Assembly: GCA_018873245.2 (NCBI GenBank)
Contig: JAEMBT020000005.1
Span: 9,746,001 to 9,810,000 of the forward strand
Direction: 5' to 3'
DNA: 64,000 nucleotides
Source of the DNA: Archegozetes longisetosus
Lineage: Eukaryota; Arthropoda; Arachnida; Sarcoptiformes; Trhypochthoniidae
Positions 22,310 through 34,849 of the stretch are shown in pieces. The first letter of the stretch is position 1. Every line of letters starts with the position of its first letter. The position numbers and the translations under genes are program-made. The notes under the pieces are model-generated. The model made no database searches. It saw only the letters and a program-made list of their open reading frames with translations, and was not told the origin of the DNA.

Positions 22310-25255
22310 ATATTTTTCGAAAGATAGAGGCAGATTGACCAAATTATATACTAATGCAAATTTCAAGGTTCATGACAAATATATATAAGTTTATAGAAGT
22401 AGAACAAGATACAAAATTAATCATCTAAGCAAAAACCATTATTCAGTTGTTATACAGAATTGCATACATGTAAATTTGCAATTTCGTAATACATAATATG
22501 GTTAATTATACATATAAATATTATGCTTAATTATGTTCGTATATGTTACAATAGCACATCATTTAACTTCTTTAAATGCTCTCTCTTAACATAAGGTCTA
22601 CAGTTGACAACAATATTACTTTATGTGTTGTACAATTTTTTATCAGTCTTAAATATCCTAACCTATTATTAAAGGTCAATTTACAAAGACTGAAGAGAGA
22701 TTATTTGGACTCTTACTGGTCTACATATTTGAGAATAAAATATTTATTTTCACTGGTTATCATCAAAAGAAAAGGAAACTGAGTGACATAAACGAAGATG
22801 TTGAACCTGATGAAAAAGTTCTTAATATCACTTTCTTTGAACAGAATCGGAAAAATTATTGCTTTTACCTTTCTATTATATCAAATTATTGATTTAACTT
22901 ACCATTATTATCAAAAAGAAACTGTTATTCTCTTGAAATATGAGAGAGTACAGCAAGCATTTCCTTCAATTACATTTTGTTTGGATTCTTCTCAATATCA
23001 AATAAAACCAAATTCTAGTACTAACCAAAGAATATTTAGTTCTATCGCAAATTCTATTAATTGTTACTATTCAAATGACTCACTTTTCTCCGATACTTTG
23101 GTCAACTGTGAAGAAAACTATCAGTTGCTAAAATCTGTTACACCTTTCTCTTCACATTGCATAACATTTTTAGTCTATTATTTGGGAACAATGAAACACT
23201 TGAATATGCAATCAAAATTGAATTTATTATAAAGAACAAACTAACACTACATAGTCTCGTGCATAATTCGAGGTCTCCTCCAAATTTTTTTCAACATCCA
23301 ATCATATTCAGACCTGGATATTATTATAATGTCGAAATCTTTTCATACAAAGAACTTTGTTAGAGTTTCCTTATCAAACAAACTGTTTTGATTATCAGAA
23401 ACATGTTAAGTATTCTAAAGATTTTTATTCACAAGAGGACTGTTTAGTCAAACATTTAAAAGAAAAGTAATATCAAAAGTGTAAATGCAATTGGAAATGG
23501 TTTTATAGTGAACTCGATTCAAATGACACAGAAATTTGCAACGACTTCAAATGTATTATCAAGTTCAATAGAAGAGATCTGAGCAAAGTTTGCAAAAAGA
23601 GCTGTTATAATGAATATTATGATACAAGAATTAAAGGTGTGAATAAATATAGATATGCAGACAAAACATTGATACATTTAACCAAAGGAGATGATCAAGA
23701 AATTACTCATTTTCATTATCCTAAAATGGATTTCATAACTTATGTTTGTTCCATTGGAGCATTATCTTCAATGTGGTTTAGAATAAATTTTGCACAGTCT
23801 GCTCATATAATTATCATGAAATTTATTTTGTTGTTAAAGAAAATATTTGAATTTTTGACAAATGATTATATGCTTATTCTCTGTACGAGCTTGAATAGAA
23901 AAACGAATTTAACCAAGTTATTTAAATATTCATTGAATATGATATTTATAATTCTTATGTTACTCCAAATCATTCCAGTTTCTGAGTTATTTTTGAAAAA
24001 TGAAATCATAATGCGTCTTGATATCGTTCATACAAAGATGTTACCATTAACTAGGATGATATTTCTTCCTTATACAAAAGAAATCTATGCCAAGATACGG
24101 CCAAATGTGGTTTCAAGAGAGAAGATAATAATGGAAAACAATACCATGCAAGTCAAGCAAAAGATAAGATGATTAATAAACTATATAGAGGATATTTGTT
24201 TGAAATGTTACAACATAAGGAAATGGAGCAATTCCATCATATCATCGGTTATAAAGATTTAATAAAATCTTGCAACATTGTGATCGGAAGTAATTATACG
24301 AACTGTCCTGAACCCAATATTAGATTTTGTTTTCATAAAACTGGTATGTTTTTATCATTCGAATTCTTCGGGTATAATAATGGTAGTTTTGTACAATTAG
24401 TTCATAATCATAATATTCAGAATAATTTGCAAGAAGTAAAATTTGAACTTGGAAATATAGAACTGGTAGTTGGTAAGTTAGTTTCCTCTAAACTTAAATC
24501 GTCCGATTCAAGTTTGTTACTCTTTGACAAGAATACAGAGAATAATATTTATTATCATTCGATTTCGATAAAAAAATTGCAAACTTCAGAATATTTATGT
24601 GATAATAGAAATGATGATAATTTAATAGATACAATAAGTGATGATTGCTCTGATAAATGTTTTCTTAATTCAATTAAAAGTGGTTTAATTTGTATTTCTC
24701 TGAAACAAACAGTATTTGTTTTGGACTTGAAGGAAATCGAAACAGATGAAATCAAATTTTGCAATCAAACAATAGAGTTAAATAACACTATCATAAATCA
24801 ATACAGAGATGAGTGTAAAAGAAACTGTTCAACTAAACGTAATTGCAATTCATTTATATATGAGGCATATATCAAGACATCATCGCTTAGAAATTCAACT
24901 AAGTTAAACTTGGTTCCAATCAATTTTCCTCATTTAGCTTTTACTGAGACTTCAAAATCAGATGTCAATCAATTGATTTATAACTTGGGAGGAATTATGA
25001 GTTTGTGGTTTGGTTTATTTTATGGTTGCTCAAGAATATTCTTAATTCAGCGGGTAAATTGATAATAAACTTTCATCCACTCAAAGTTCCTGTCAAAATA
25101 TTTAAAACTCGTTTCTAATTCATATTCAAGAAATCGTTTAAATATTTAATCAATTCAATTATTAGTATAATTTTACTTTTAAAAATGTATATAATTTATT
25201 TGACATATAAATTTTTGCAATCAATTAAGTATTGTATAATTTAATTTACTTTAAT
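22310..25255 (+). repeat. Segmental duplication, copy 1 (DEG/ENaC locus)
   Basis: Upstream sequence, coding region and a short tail match 57330-60235 almost throughout. Homology begins near TTTTTCGAAAGATAGAGG and ends just after the stop region. The copy at 57-60 kb is intact, this one is broken. Confidence 0.8.
22798..25240 (+). pseudogene. Decayed double-unit DEG/ENaC channel gene
   Basis: The sequence is collinear with the 821-codon gene at 57.8-60.2 kb and very similar to it. Visible lesions against that copy are a one-base deletion near 23170 (loss of C in TTTTTCAGT), an indel and stop near 23357, a TAA nonsense codon near 23468, a one-base deletion in an A-run near 24163, and a deletion around 25018 that removes the segment after the second pore helix. 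The remnants still show both units: the LSSMWF pore region of unit 1 (about 23760) and the IMSLWFGL pore region of unit 2 (about 25000). The same two-unit layout in both copies shows that the fusion predates the duplication. Confidence 0.88.
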
Positions 25256-25567
25256 TGATATCTTCAAAATTATCTATCAAAAATTGACAATATATTATGA
25301 AAATGAATTTTATAGTATTATACTTATTAGTTTAATTTTTTGAGTTTTGTGTTATTAAACTTTAAGTTATTTAACTCATATTTTAATTAAATTTATTCAA
25401 GTTAGAGCTAAAATAAACTTGATGTTTAAGACTTAAATTTTTATTCAAGAGCTAAAATTTTTATTGATCATATCGTTACTTTGGAACTATACTGCTATAT
25501 TTCATTTTTTCATAAATTGAGTTATTATATCATCATAATATATAAAGATCTGAACATATATGTTATA
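25256..25567. other. A+T-rich intergenic DNA
   Basis: Nothing is recognised. Confidence 0.45.
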
Positions 25568-25646
25568 TTAGGTCAAACCATAAGTAATTGCAAAGTTTTT
25601 CATAATAAAACATGAAAAAGTTTGCAATTACTTATGGTTTAACTAA
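25568..25646. mobile_element. 79-bp palindromic mini-MITE, copy 1
   Basis: Inverted ends TTAGGTCAAACCATAAG surround a tiny centre. TA lies on both sides (25566-25567 and 25647-25648), as in Tc1/mariner insertions. A second copy lies at 56809-56888. Confidence 0.8.
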
Positions 25647-25899
25647 TAATTTCACTGTCTCAAACCTCTGGCTCATAATATTCAGTGTAATTTAGACGTA
25701 CCTTAAAATCGAGCATTTTTTCGTGCTATTTTGTCGTATCTGTAAATAAATTAAGAACTGAGTCTTGAACTCCAGTAAACCATACAAAAATTTTAATTTT
25801 ATTATTTTGTTGAAGAATTAATTCAATTTAGGCCGTACCGATAAAGAATATTTGATTTGTTCTGGACTTCAAAATATTTTCCGATTTTTAGAATTATTA

Positions 25900-26927
25900 A
25901 ATAGTCTTTGACTCTGGTAACAAAAAACTTTCGATTCTTGTACTGAGTTATGACCAGATTGATCACCTCTCACACATCGAGGGATCTGACTCACATCTCA
26001 CGCATCGGATACTTGCATGAGACGAGAGTCTCATACATTTAGAAAGTTTATTGAAATATTAAAATATATCTTAGAAATCAGTTTCAAAAATCTACTTTAC
26101 TGATGTTGATAGCAATGAATGTCATCAAGTTTTTGTTGACTTTTTTGGGCAAAAGTGAGTTCAAATCAAATAATGTAATTTTAGCTGAAGTTTTCCTGTA
26201 TTTTTGTCATTACTTTGTGAAATACTTCAATGAATATCTTCTTGAATTACAAGAAAAGTCAATCAATGCAACTTATTTGTATCAAATGGTTATTGAAATG
26301 CTTTCAATTATAAAAAACAGAATTGAGCAAAAGTTTTTTTGTGTTAAAGAAGTCGAGTATTTAAGGCGAATCGACTTGAATGAGGGACAACTAATTTTAA
26401 CACCGGTTGTCGAAGTATATGAACGTACTCTTGAATACTTTGATCGGTGGTTTGATTCAGAGAAAACACGAGTTTTCAAGAATTTTTCATATCTCAGTCT
26501 CAAGAATGAACTTAAAATCGATTTTTGAAATTCATTAAAGTATCTATAGATGAGGATTAGCTATTCGATGAGATATCACTATTTAGTTTGGCTTTTGCTA
26601 CGACTAGTAATGAAGATAAGGCTTTGAATAATGATAAGCTTTGGATCAAACTTTTGAAAAACAATTCTTTGCCAAACCTAGCAAAATTGTTGAATTAGTT
26701 CTTTATGTTCCGATAGCTAATGATTTCGTCGAAAGATTATTTAGTCGAATGAAGAAATAGTTGAATGACGAGAGAAGTTTAATGAGTATTGATTTGGTCA
26801 GAGCAAAAATCTACATAGAGCCTAACTTTGGAATGTCATGCGTTGAGTTCGCTGATTACGTTTCAAAGAATGAGGCGATATTAAGAGCTACAAAATCTAA
26901 TAAAAAATACACTGTCAAATACAGTTA
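25900..26927 (+). pseudogene. hAT-family transposase relic
   Basis: A 141-codon frame (26103-26525) reads like the middle of a hAT transposase, with FFCVKEVEYLRRIDL and YERTLEYFDRWFD. After a stop, other frames continue with DELFDEISLF-type sequence. The C-terminal dimerisation region NDFVERLFSRMKK, a stop, then DERSLMSIDLVRAKIYIEPN and FGMSCVEFADY follows up to about 26927. Several stops and frame changes mean it encodes no protein. No terminal repeats were identified. It is a different lineage from the 35.7-kb element, being closer to hAT proteins with the NAFVER..S motif. The left limit is approximate. Confidence 0.75.
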
Positions 26928-28771
26928 ATTATTCAGTAATGTTTGATGTAATTCTCAGTAGTAAAAGTTTCTATGTAACTTGAGTGTAAAATTGATTGAT
27001 CTCTGGAATTTCATTGAAAATATCGCTTATTCCCCCTTTGCATCAAAATCTCACGCAAGAGGCCCGAACGAGTGGTCAGTCTGGCTACGACTCTTCTATC
27101 AATATGAGTGTTCAATGAATTTTATTACTAATAAGATTGAGTTCTAATAATATTAAATAAATAAATAAAAATACGTATTTTGAATTCATGTAAATAATAC
27201 TTGATCAGAAAATAAATTGACTCGAATTTTTTTAGGTAGAATATCGTTTGCATCCCAGATCTGACTTCATTAATGCTAATATTGTTAATAGGTCACTTTT
27301 AATTTATAAACATTTCTAGTCTTAAAGGTCAAACAGTGCTAGAGTGATGATTGAAAACTTCTAATTAATTGGTAGGTATAAAACCAAAGCTTCGTTACAA
27401 ATAATTTAAAAAAAGATACTACCACTAAACTGATAAAAATGACTTATTTTTGAGTATCTGAAAAGACTATAAATAACTATCTCACTTCGTTAGATAAAAA
27501 ATTAAAATTTTGATGCACTTGCTAATTTATGTAAGCAATATACAGAAAATATAACTCACAATTTAAAGAATGTGAATGATATCTCAAATATTTTATGATA
27601 ACATGAACGATACATAAAAGTTCGTCTAAGTACAAGTGACAAGTCCGACCACAGATTTGGATAATTTGATGATCTTTACACTTGTCTTTTATTAATTCTC
27701 TTGACAATAGTCTTCATTTTCAATACGCATAATTACAAGTGCGAAAACTTAAAAATCTTTTGTAATATATAAGATTTTAAAAAACGCATATTCAGAAATT
27801 TTCTCGAGATCTATAACGTATTCATGGGTATAATAATTTATTTAAAAATTTTATAATTTTAGTAATACTCACCATTTCTGTATTATTATGACCAAAATTT
27901 AAATCTAAATGAAAAATATTCATTTAAATCTAATCCCTGTTAGAGTGAATATGATATATTTTACGATATATTTGACGTTGAATAGAATGGTGAAGATTCC
28001 AAGTTGCAATTACTGTTCGCTTCTAAGATAAACAGAGTCTTTCTTATTATAGAGTGCATTATGGGTCATTTCAAGCTTTCTGATTGGCGGTTCACTTTAA
28101 ATTTAAAGCATAAGTAAACTTTTATGAGAGTAAAGCACTCACTGAACAAGATTAAACATATGTGCAATAATCAACATTACAAATATCACTATTTATCTAA
28201 TTTCCCATTTGAGAGTCTTTCTCGTACTATTTATATGCGGTGTACTATGTACACAAAAGTTAAATAATTTATTTAGCCAAAGAGTTTTTTCTTTGAAATT
28301 TTTCTAAATCTCTATAAAAATTGATCCTCTGGGGTAATATGTATGATGAATTTTATAATCATTAATTTGCTCTCAACTAAATTCTCTAAAACTTGATGTT
28401 TCTGAGATTAAAAATTGTTGTTTATCATTCCCATTATTTTTAATTCAAACAAATATTTTTTGTAGAATGTAACCAAATTCTTATTAAATCAAAACACTGA
28501 GTATATTTTCTTACGTGAAAGACTTAGGAGTATTTTTCATATGAATGAAGACATTGTATTGAAACTAGTTTTGGGTGAGAACCGAAAATTCCAATATTAA
28601 AATAAATTTTCAGAAATCGTATTTCTTTGAAAGACTCAAAATCGTATATGCATATTTTTGAATCCAATATTTAATGTATTTGAATATAAAATAAAGTTAA
28701 TATACAGTTCATAAATATTGTAGATTTTTGATTCTATTATAATTAAATTGACATTAAATATCCTATAAATT
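26928..28771. other. A+T-rich intergenic DNA
   Basis: No gene or repeat is recognised. A minus-strand frame at 27522-27707 has no recognisable features. Confidence 0.45.
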
Positions 28772-29229
28772 TAGGGTGACCAAATGTCCCGCATTTAAAA
28801 GTTGTGCCCCGCATCCCGCATGCACCTTTTGCGGGGCAGAAATATTACATTTTTTTAAGATTTAACTTTAAACATTTACACTATAAGATCTTGTTTAATG
28901 CGAAGAATGCGCTTTTGTTGCCAACACGTTTCTTACTGCCAAAAACTTTGGTCTGATGAACTTAATCGAATGAATGTTAGTTTAGTAAAAGCAGAATATG
29001 CATACGATTTCATTTTTAATGACATATTCGGAATTTTATGATTTCATTAAAACCAAAAACGAACTATTATATGCAGCAAAATTTCAAAAGTATAAGTTTT
29101 TGAATAATGAATAAAGATTGTAAATTTTTAAATAAATTTTGTTTTAAAATTAAAACTTTTAAAAAATATTTTATAAGGGGGCCAAATTCTTTTGTCCCGC
29201 ATTTAATCGTCTTAGGCTTGGTCACCCTA
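28772..29229. mobile_element. hAT-type MITE, family A, copy 2 (diverged)
   Basis: The ends TAGGGTGACCAAATGTCCCG and GGTCACCCTA match family A. Flanks TATAAATT and TATAGATT agree at seven of eight positions, so the target duplication is slightly eroded. The interior has diverged from copies 1 and 3, suggesting an older insertion. Confidence 0.82.
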
Positions 29230-29237
29230 TATAGATT

Positions 29238-30070
29238 GGTCGCTTATTACTATTATAAATCTGTTTTCTTTTTCAGTTGATTCCACTCTGAAAAAATTTG
29301 ATGTTTCAACTTGAGTAATATACTTAATTACTTATCTCTTTCATTTTAATTAAATAATAAAGTTAAAAGAAAGTATTAAATTTCTAAATAAATAATAATT
29401 ATATTCTTTTTACGAAGAGTTTTATGCTTCTAAACTTACGCATGTCTATTAGATATTTACAGAAAGTCTAAAATCAAAATCTCATTAATGTATACAATCT
29501 TTTTCCCTAAAAATTATCATAAGAACCATACTTTAAGTAAATATCTTGTATTAAAAAAACAAACTTAATTATATATCAGATATTGTTTGATATTAGTTAA
29601 TATTTATTTGCATAATTCAAACGTCAACTATTGAAAAAGCGCAAATGTGAAATTGATAAATAAATTTGAACATTTTCAAATTAAATGATTCTTGAATATA
29701 TATTGAAAATATTTGGACTAAGATTTATGATAAAATCTGTGATTAGATTTAGTAACTCATATTATATATTATACTGATTAAGATGAGAGAGAAAATTGAC
29801 GTAACTCCCATTTCAATTGTTAAATGCTAAGTAATTATGTAAAAATTCCCATTATTTTAAACGCATCATTTTAAAAATTTTCTTCAAAATGAAATTCAGT
29901 GAAGCTATTGAGTGGAGTTTTCTGAAGATATTTCAAATCAAGTCTAGTTAATGTTAAAGAACTGGCGTCACACCGTTTTGTAACAAAAATTATATGCGAA
30001 AAATATTAGTTGAGAGTATAAATAGCATCTCAAACATGTTTTAGATCCTTACAAATTTAACCAGGTTTAA
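29238..30070. other. A+T-rich intergenic DNA
   Basis: Nothing is recognised. It includes the 3' flank of the minus-strand gene that ends at 30071. Confidence 0.45.
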
Positions 30071-30811
30071 CTAATTAGGGATTAACAGACTCGTAGACAC
30101 AGCTACTTGTGATCTATGATGATTTAGTAGTCCGGGTTGTCTAAAGACTATTGGAGGAAATAGTGGGGACTGACTGACGATTTGTGATGTGGGTTCTCTA
30201 AATATTATTGGAGGATATAATGGCGATTGACTGACAATTTGTTGTATAGTTTGACCAGCCACTTGATGTGCGGGCTGAGTTAATATTTGTTGTGTAAGCT
30301 GGCTAGAGATCTGTTCTCCTTGTTGGTTAAATATCTGATGTGTGGGTTCGTTGGACATTTGCTGTGCAGGTTTGTTCAAGATGTTCTGTAGTTGTGGATT
30401 ATTTACTGAAGATGTGGTTAGGTTGATCGTTGAATTTATTGGTAAAATAATGATTGTCTGAAGCTGTGATTGCTTTACATTTACAGGACTCGGACGGACT
30501 ATATTTTTATAGCACAAAATTTTTAATTATATTGAAAAAAAATTGAAATATAAGTTACATATTTGAGATCCGGATGGTTCTTGTAGTGATAATAGCTGAT
30601 CTTCCGATTGAAGAGGAGGAACAGATATGAATAATGGTAGAGCCTGTCTCACACCAGTCTTCACCATCTGTCTAGATGTTTGGTTGATATCAAAATTTTC
30701 TTGAGATCGTTTTAGAATTTCCGTATAGTTTTGATACATTTTGTACGATAGCGACTGGCAGTCAAACATATAAAAGCCAGTTAATAATAATGTAAACATT
30801 TTAAGACTCAT
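30071..30811 (-). CDS. Secreted Gln/Pro-rich protein of unknown function
   Basis: There are two exons, 30811-30559 and 30498-30071, with a 60-base GT-AG intron and matching phase, predicting 226 residues. Residues 1 to about 18 (MSLKMFTLLLTGFYMFDC) form a signal peptide. The rest is polar and repetitive: several degenerate Gln-Gln-containing units of about 12 residues (AHQVAGQTIQQIVSQ type), then two near-identical copies of QIVSQSPLYPPIIFREP. There are no cysteines after the signal peptide and no known domain. Such proteins occur in secreted matrices, silk-like or salivary materials of arthropods, but no function can be assigned. Alternative: a partial gene whose further exons were missed. 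Confidence 0.7.
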
Positions 30812-31462
30812 TTCTATTTTGTTAAGAATGAAAAGTTTTCACATCAATACAAAATATTTAGTAACAGATATTCAGTTGACTATAATCACAAATTATCAAT
30901 GTCTGAACTCTGCAATTGAAATGCTATTCATATAAATACAATTTTAAAGCTTTATTTCTGTGGTCAATTTCATGTGATAAACTGATTGAAATGAAAGAGT
31001 TAACCACTTTCGAATGCACTTTTACAGGATATCAGTGTTTACTTAACCTTTAGGTTTAAAACTTAATATGTTTGTGATGAGATTTGAGGACTCCTCTTTT
31101 TAGAGTGATTACCTTAGTTATCAAACGAATTGCACTGTATTTGACTGCTTATCTAAAAATTTGTTTCAAACAATACTACAAATGTTTGCCAACTTGTGAC
31201 TCTCAAATAAATTCATTTAAATACCTGAGACGTAATTTCATACAATTATAATGTTATAATTTTGAAAATTATTGTATAATTTAGTTCAAACATCATTTAT
31301 GAAAATTAAGTAAATAATAACATTAAAATATTATAGTCTAGAATTATTGAACAAAAAACTTGCTAACAAAAAATTCTTTCAACTCTTTATGATATGGAAG
31401 TAAAGAAGTGAAATTTAAAATAATATGCAATTTGAAAAATTTTTAGACCAGTTAAACATATC
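30812..31462. other. Intergenic DNA between two minus-strand genes
   Basis: It should contain the promoter of the Gln/Pro-rich gene and the 3' end of the oxygenase gene. No definite signal is recognised. Confidence 0.4.
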
Positions 31463-32119
31463 TCATAGCTTATAATTTTTGAACATAACATCAGTTCGTA
31501 CTGTGTACTTTCGGCCAGCAATCAGTTTCGACCCCTCATGATATAGACTTTGGTCAAACACAAGAATCATTCCCGTTCTGGGCACAACTGCTAAATAATC
31601 ATCAGTCGATTCACTCAAAAAAGTAGTTGCTCCACCACTAAAGCCCTCATTCAGATAGATTTGAATTGTAATTAAACTCAATTGCTTGCCATCAGGTGTG
31701 GCATAACATCCATCACAATGAGGTTTGAAATAATCACCAGAATCGTACCGCAAGAAACGTAAACGTTCGTTAAGACCAACAATTTTGTGAGCCTTATAAG
31801 TTTGAGGAATTTGATCAGAAATACGTGACCAAAGAATCGATACAAACTCTTTATCGTCAACCATAAAACGCGAACCTCTGCGATAATCAGTGTCAAGTAT
31901 TTCCTCATTTCCTCCAATACTGACCAGAGCTGAGGAATATCCACTTTGTTCAGCGCCGTCAATCAAGGCTTCACATTCTTCGGCTGTTAATACATTTTCT
32001 AAAATGAATGCCAATTGATTTCCACTGTCACTGTCCGGAGGATTAAGTTTTGTCATTCTTATCGACTTCTTATCGAAATCATTACTTAGAATATTTGCAA
32101 AATTCACTTTAGATTCCAT
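31463..32119 (-). CDS. 2-oxoglutarate/Fe(II)-dependent oxygenase, prolyl-4-hydroxylase type
   Basis: This is a single uninterrupted exon of 218 codons. It contains the P4H-type double-stranded beta-helix domain (about residues 36-214). Iron ligands are His134 and Asp136 (PHCDG) and His194 (YHEGS). The 2-oxoglutarate contact is most likely a basic residue of GRKYTVRTD (Lys204 or Arg208). LRFLRYDSGDYFKPH and QIYLNEGFSGGATTF are classic family blocks. No signal peptide or membrane helix is present, so the enzyme should act in cytosol or nucleus, unlike collagen prolyl hydroxylases. The substrate, probably a prolyl residue, cannot be told from sequence. The lack of introns and the compact form resemble microbial and fungal members, so horizontal transfer is possible but unproven. 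Confidence 0.9.
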   Translation of the reverse strand: MESKVNFANILSNDFDKKSIRMTKLNPPDSDSGNQLAFILENVLTAEECEALIDGAEQSGYSSALVSIGGNEEILDTDYRRGSRFMVDDKEFVSILWSRISDQIPQTYKAHKIVGLNERLRFLRYDSGDYFKPHCDGCYATPDGKQLSLITIQIYLNEGFSGGATTFLSESTDDYLAVVPRTGMILVFDQSLYHEGSKLIAGRKYTVRTDVMFKNYKL

Positions 32120-33044
32120 TTTTTTTAACTTGAATGAGACTTATTCTAAGAATAACTTTGTTTCCAAAAGCTTAATTATAAAACTTTTGATTGTATAGAT
32201 ACAAGATGTTCAGTCTATCAAACGTTGCAGTTTTTGCTTTGTATTAGTAATTTATACCTTTTATGTTGAAGTATCATTATATAGATAACTATTGCACATT
32301 TCAGTGAAACTTTGTTTATGTCACAGAACGTAATGTTTTAATTCCAGGTCTTTACTTATCTTAACGTGTGTATTGAACACAAGGTCGTGAATGACCGACA
32401 AATTCGTTACAACTTACACAATACTGTTTACAAAATACTCAATAATATTACATGAAAATAATTCTAATTACGAAGTTCAGTGAGGATTTAATTAATTGGA
32501 TTTACTTTGTTGACTATTCAAAAAATTTGTTTTAAAGCCTGAAAGTATTTTTTTAGAACAACTATTATCGATATACTTAAATGGTACAAATAACAACCTT
32601 TTAAGTGAAAAAATAAAAATGAATGATTAAACGTGAGTCTAGTAATGCGCATGTCTTTTAATCAATTATCGGTCTACCTTGGATGATATAAGCAATGTTA
32701 GGTATTTAGTGATTATTTTCATGCCAAAATTAAGAAATTTGAATACTTTATAGAAGCGAAATCAGAAGAAAATCCGGTAAAGATTCTAACAAATTTTTAG
32801 TTTTATTCCTATATAAGAAGTCATTTTAAATATTAAACTTCTGAAGTTTAAACTTCTAATTGAAACTAAAACTTTATTGCTATACTTTTGATAGTTTTTG
32901 CTTTGATTTTCTCTTATTTTTGGTGTATACGAATTTTTTGAACTTATTTCAAAACTTTAGGAAAGTATTATTCGTGTCAAAGTTTGTCAAAAAGCTTTTT
33001 TACACATACTTGGTCTAAAGAGAAGCGCTTTAAGACATAAAATA
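32120..33044. other. A+T-rich intergenic DNA
   Basis: Nothing is recognised. Confidence 0.45.
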
Positions 33045-34533
33045 TTGAAAAATAGATCTGTTGATATGGATTTGAGGGGAAAACACGATTCGAGACCACA
33101 TAAAACTTTCTTTCTTGTTAATGAAGAAATCGACGATTTTATTCAATCATTACCGAGTGAACCGACTTATTATGGAAATAACAAAAGTCGCAAATATTTA
33201 TCGTATGAATTTAAGAGCATAGCAAATGTTCACAAACTATTTATTGACTTTTTTCCTGAACATAAACATGACGTTAAATATCATTATTTTCTCAAAAGTT
33301 TAAAATTTCTGGTTTGACTATTGGTAAGCCCAAAGTTGATATTTGCGAAACATGCGATAAATTTCATACCGAAATTCTGAATTTGCAAAATACTCGAGAG
33401 TTTGAACTGATTAAAGAAGTCGAAAAAAAGTTAGAATTACATCAAAAAGAAGCGAATTATTTCTATGATTTGAAAGCTAAACTGAAAACTAAGTTGTTGA
33501 ATGATGAAAAACAGGCAATTATTTGCTATGATTTTCAGAAGAATCTTCAAATGCCTGTTACTAATGTTTGCGTGGAATATTATTTAAGAAAGTTTTATTG
33601 CTACAATTTCGGTGTACACGATTTGAAATCAAACAAAGTTGTCATGTTTTTGTATCCTGAAAATTACGCTAAAAATGGGTCAAATGAAGTGATTTCATTC
33701 ATTAAATATTATGTAAATAATTTTATAAGCCCTAATGTTAAGGTTTTAAATATTTTTTCTGATAACTGCTTCAGTCAAAACAAGAGTAAATTTTTGTGGG
33801 CTTTTTGTGAATGTTTAGTTAAGAGTGCGAAATTCGATAAAATTGTAGTCCACTATCCCATACCAGGTCACTCTGTTATGGAAATAGTGATTTTGGGCGT
33901 ATCGAAACAAATAAGAAGAACTATGGTCGAATTTATTATCCGACACAATATGTTAGAATTATTAAAAATACTAAAATTGAAAACCCTGTTGACGTCATTT
34001 CTGTTAACTACTCTCTATATGAAAATTCACAAATTGACTGTATACCTATTGTTAAGGTTTATGGTTTCAAGAAAAAGTTTTCAGAAATCATTAGAAATAA
34101 TTTAGAATATTGTTTAGAAGTGAGAAAAATTCATTTCGCCAAAACTGATACGAAAATATCTACCTCTTTATGCGCTGAATGTGATATTCAATTAGATTTA
34201 TTCAAATCTGATTTTGATATTCATAAACTTAAATATTATTTGAATGATTTATGTTTAGCTTATGAGAAAGTTTTGCCGATTTCGCGTGAAAAACTTTTAG
34301 ATATTTAAAAGCTATTAAAACACATACCAAAAACTGAATCTAAATTTTATGAAACTCTATATTCTTTAGATACAGCACCTGTTTCTAAAACGCAACAATT
34401 TTTACACCTAGTTTTTGAAAAATCTAATAAAAGACAGCCAAATCTAACCAAAAAAGAAAATCAAATCATAAAAGTAGTTCAAACAAATCGTCAAATTAAT
34501 CATATTGAAAATTGTATAAAAATATTTTTATAA
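33045..34533 (+). pseudogene. Transposon-derived protein gene, degenerate (DUF7869-like)
   Basis: Joined over three frames, the region encodes about 490 residues. It holds an N-terminal segment ending in HKLFIDFFPEHK, a zinc-binding-like PKVDICETCDKFH, then a ribonuclease-H-like core with IICYDF, IFSDNCFSQNK and PIPGHSVME followed in a shifted frame by DFGRIE. The order Asp...Asp-Asn-Cys...Pro-Gly-His-Ser...Asp/Glu resembles the DUF7869 proteins that abound in arthropod transposable elements. Lesions are frame changes near 33300 and after 33890, and a TAA at about 34306 after which open sequence continues to 34533. It is therefore probably inactive. No terminal repeats or target duplication were found. 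The family name rests on motif memory, not a search. Confidence 0.6.
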
Positions 34534-34849
34534 AGTAAATTATAAAATCTTTGCGTATTAAGAACTTTTCATTTTGTTTGCTATAAAAATAAAGCTTATT
34601 CGAAATATAATAAATTTTTTTCGTTAGAGTTTTAACAAGTCAATGAATCTGATTTCTTGATAAGTATGATTTACGAATGAGTAATTAGTTTAAAAAGTAT
34701 TTAACAATAAGCATTACTAATCAATCAAAGACTATACAACTGGTCATTTCATTATTAATCATAAGGAAAGTTTTGTATTAGTTAAGCCCTTTATGGATTT
34801 TAGTAGAGTAACAGAGGCTACTCAGAGACTAACGCATTGATTTATTGAT
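34534..34849. other. A+T-rich intergenic DNA
   Basis: Nothing is recognised. Confidence 0.4.

Noticed and set aside
24555-24764. Minus-strand frames inside the DEG/ENaC copies (also 59288-59479 and 59523-59732)
   Set aside because: They are antisense shadows kept in both copies because the coding strand is conserved.
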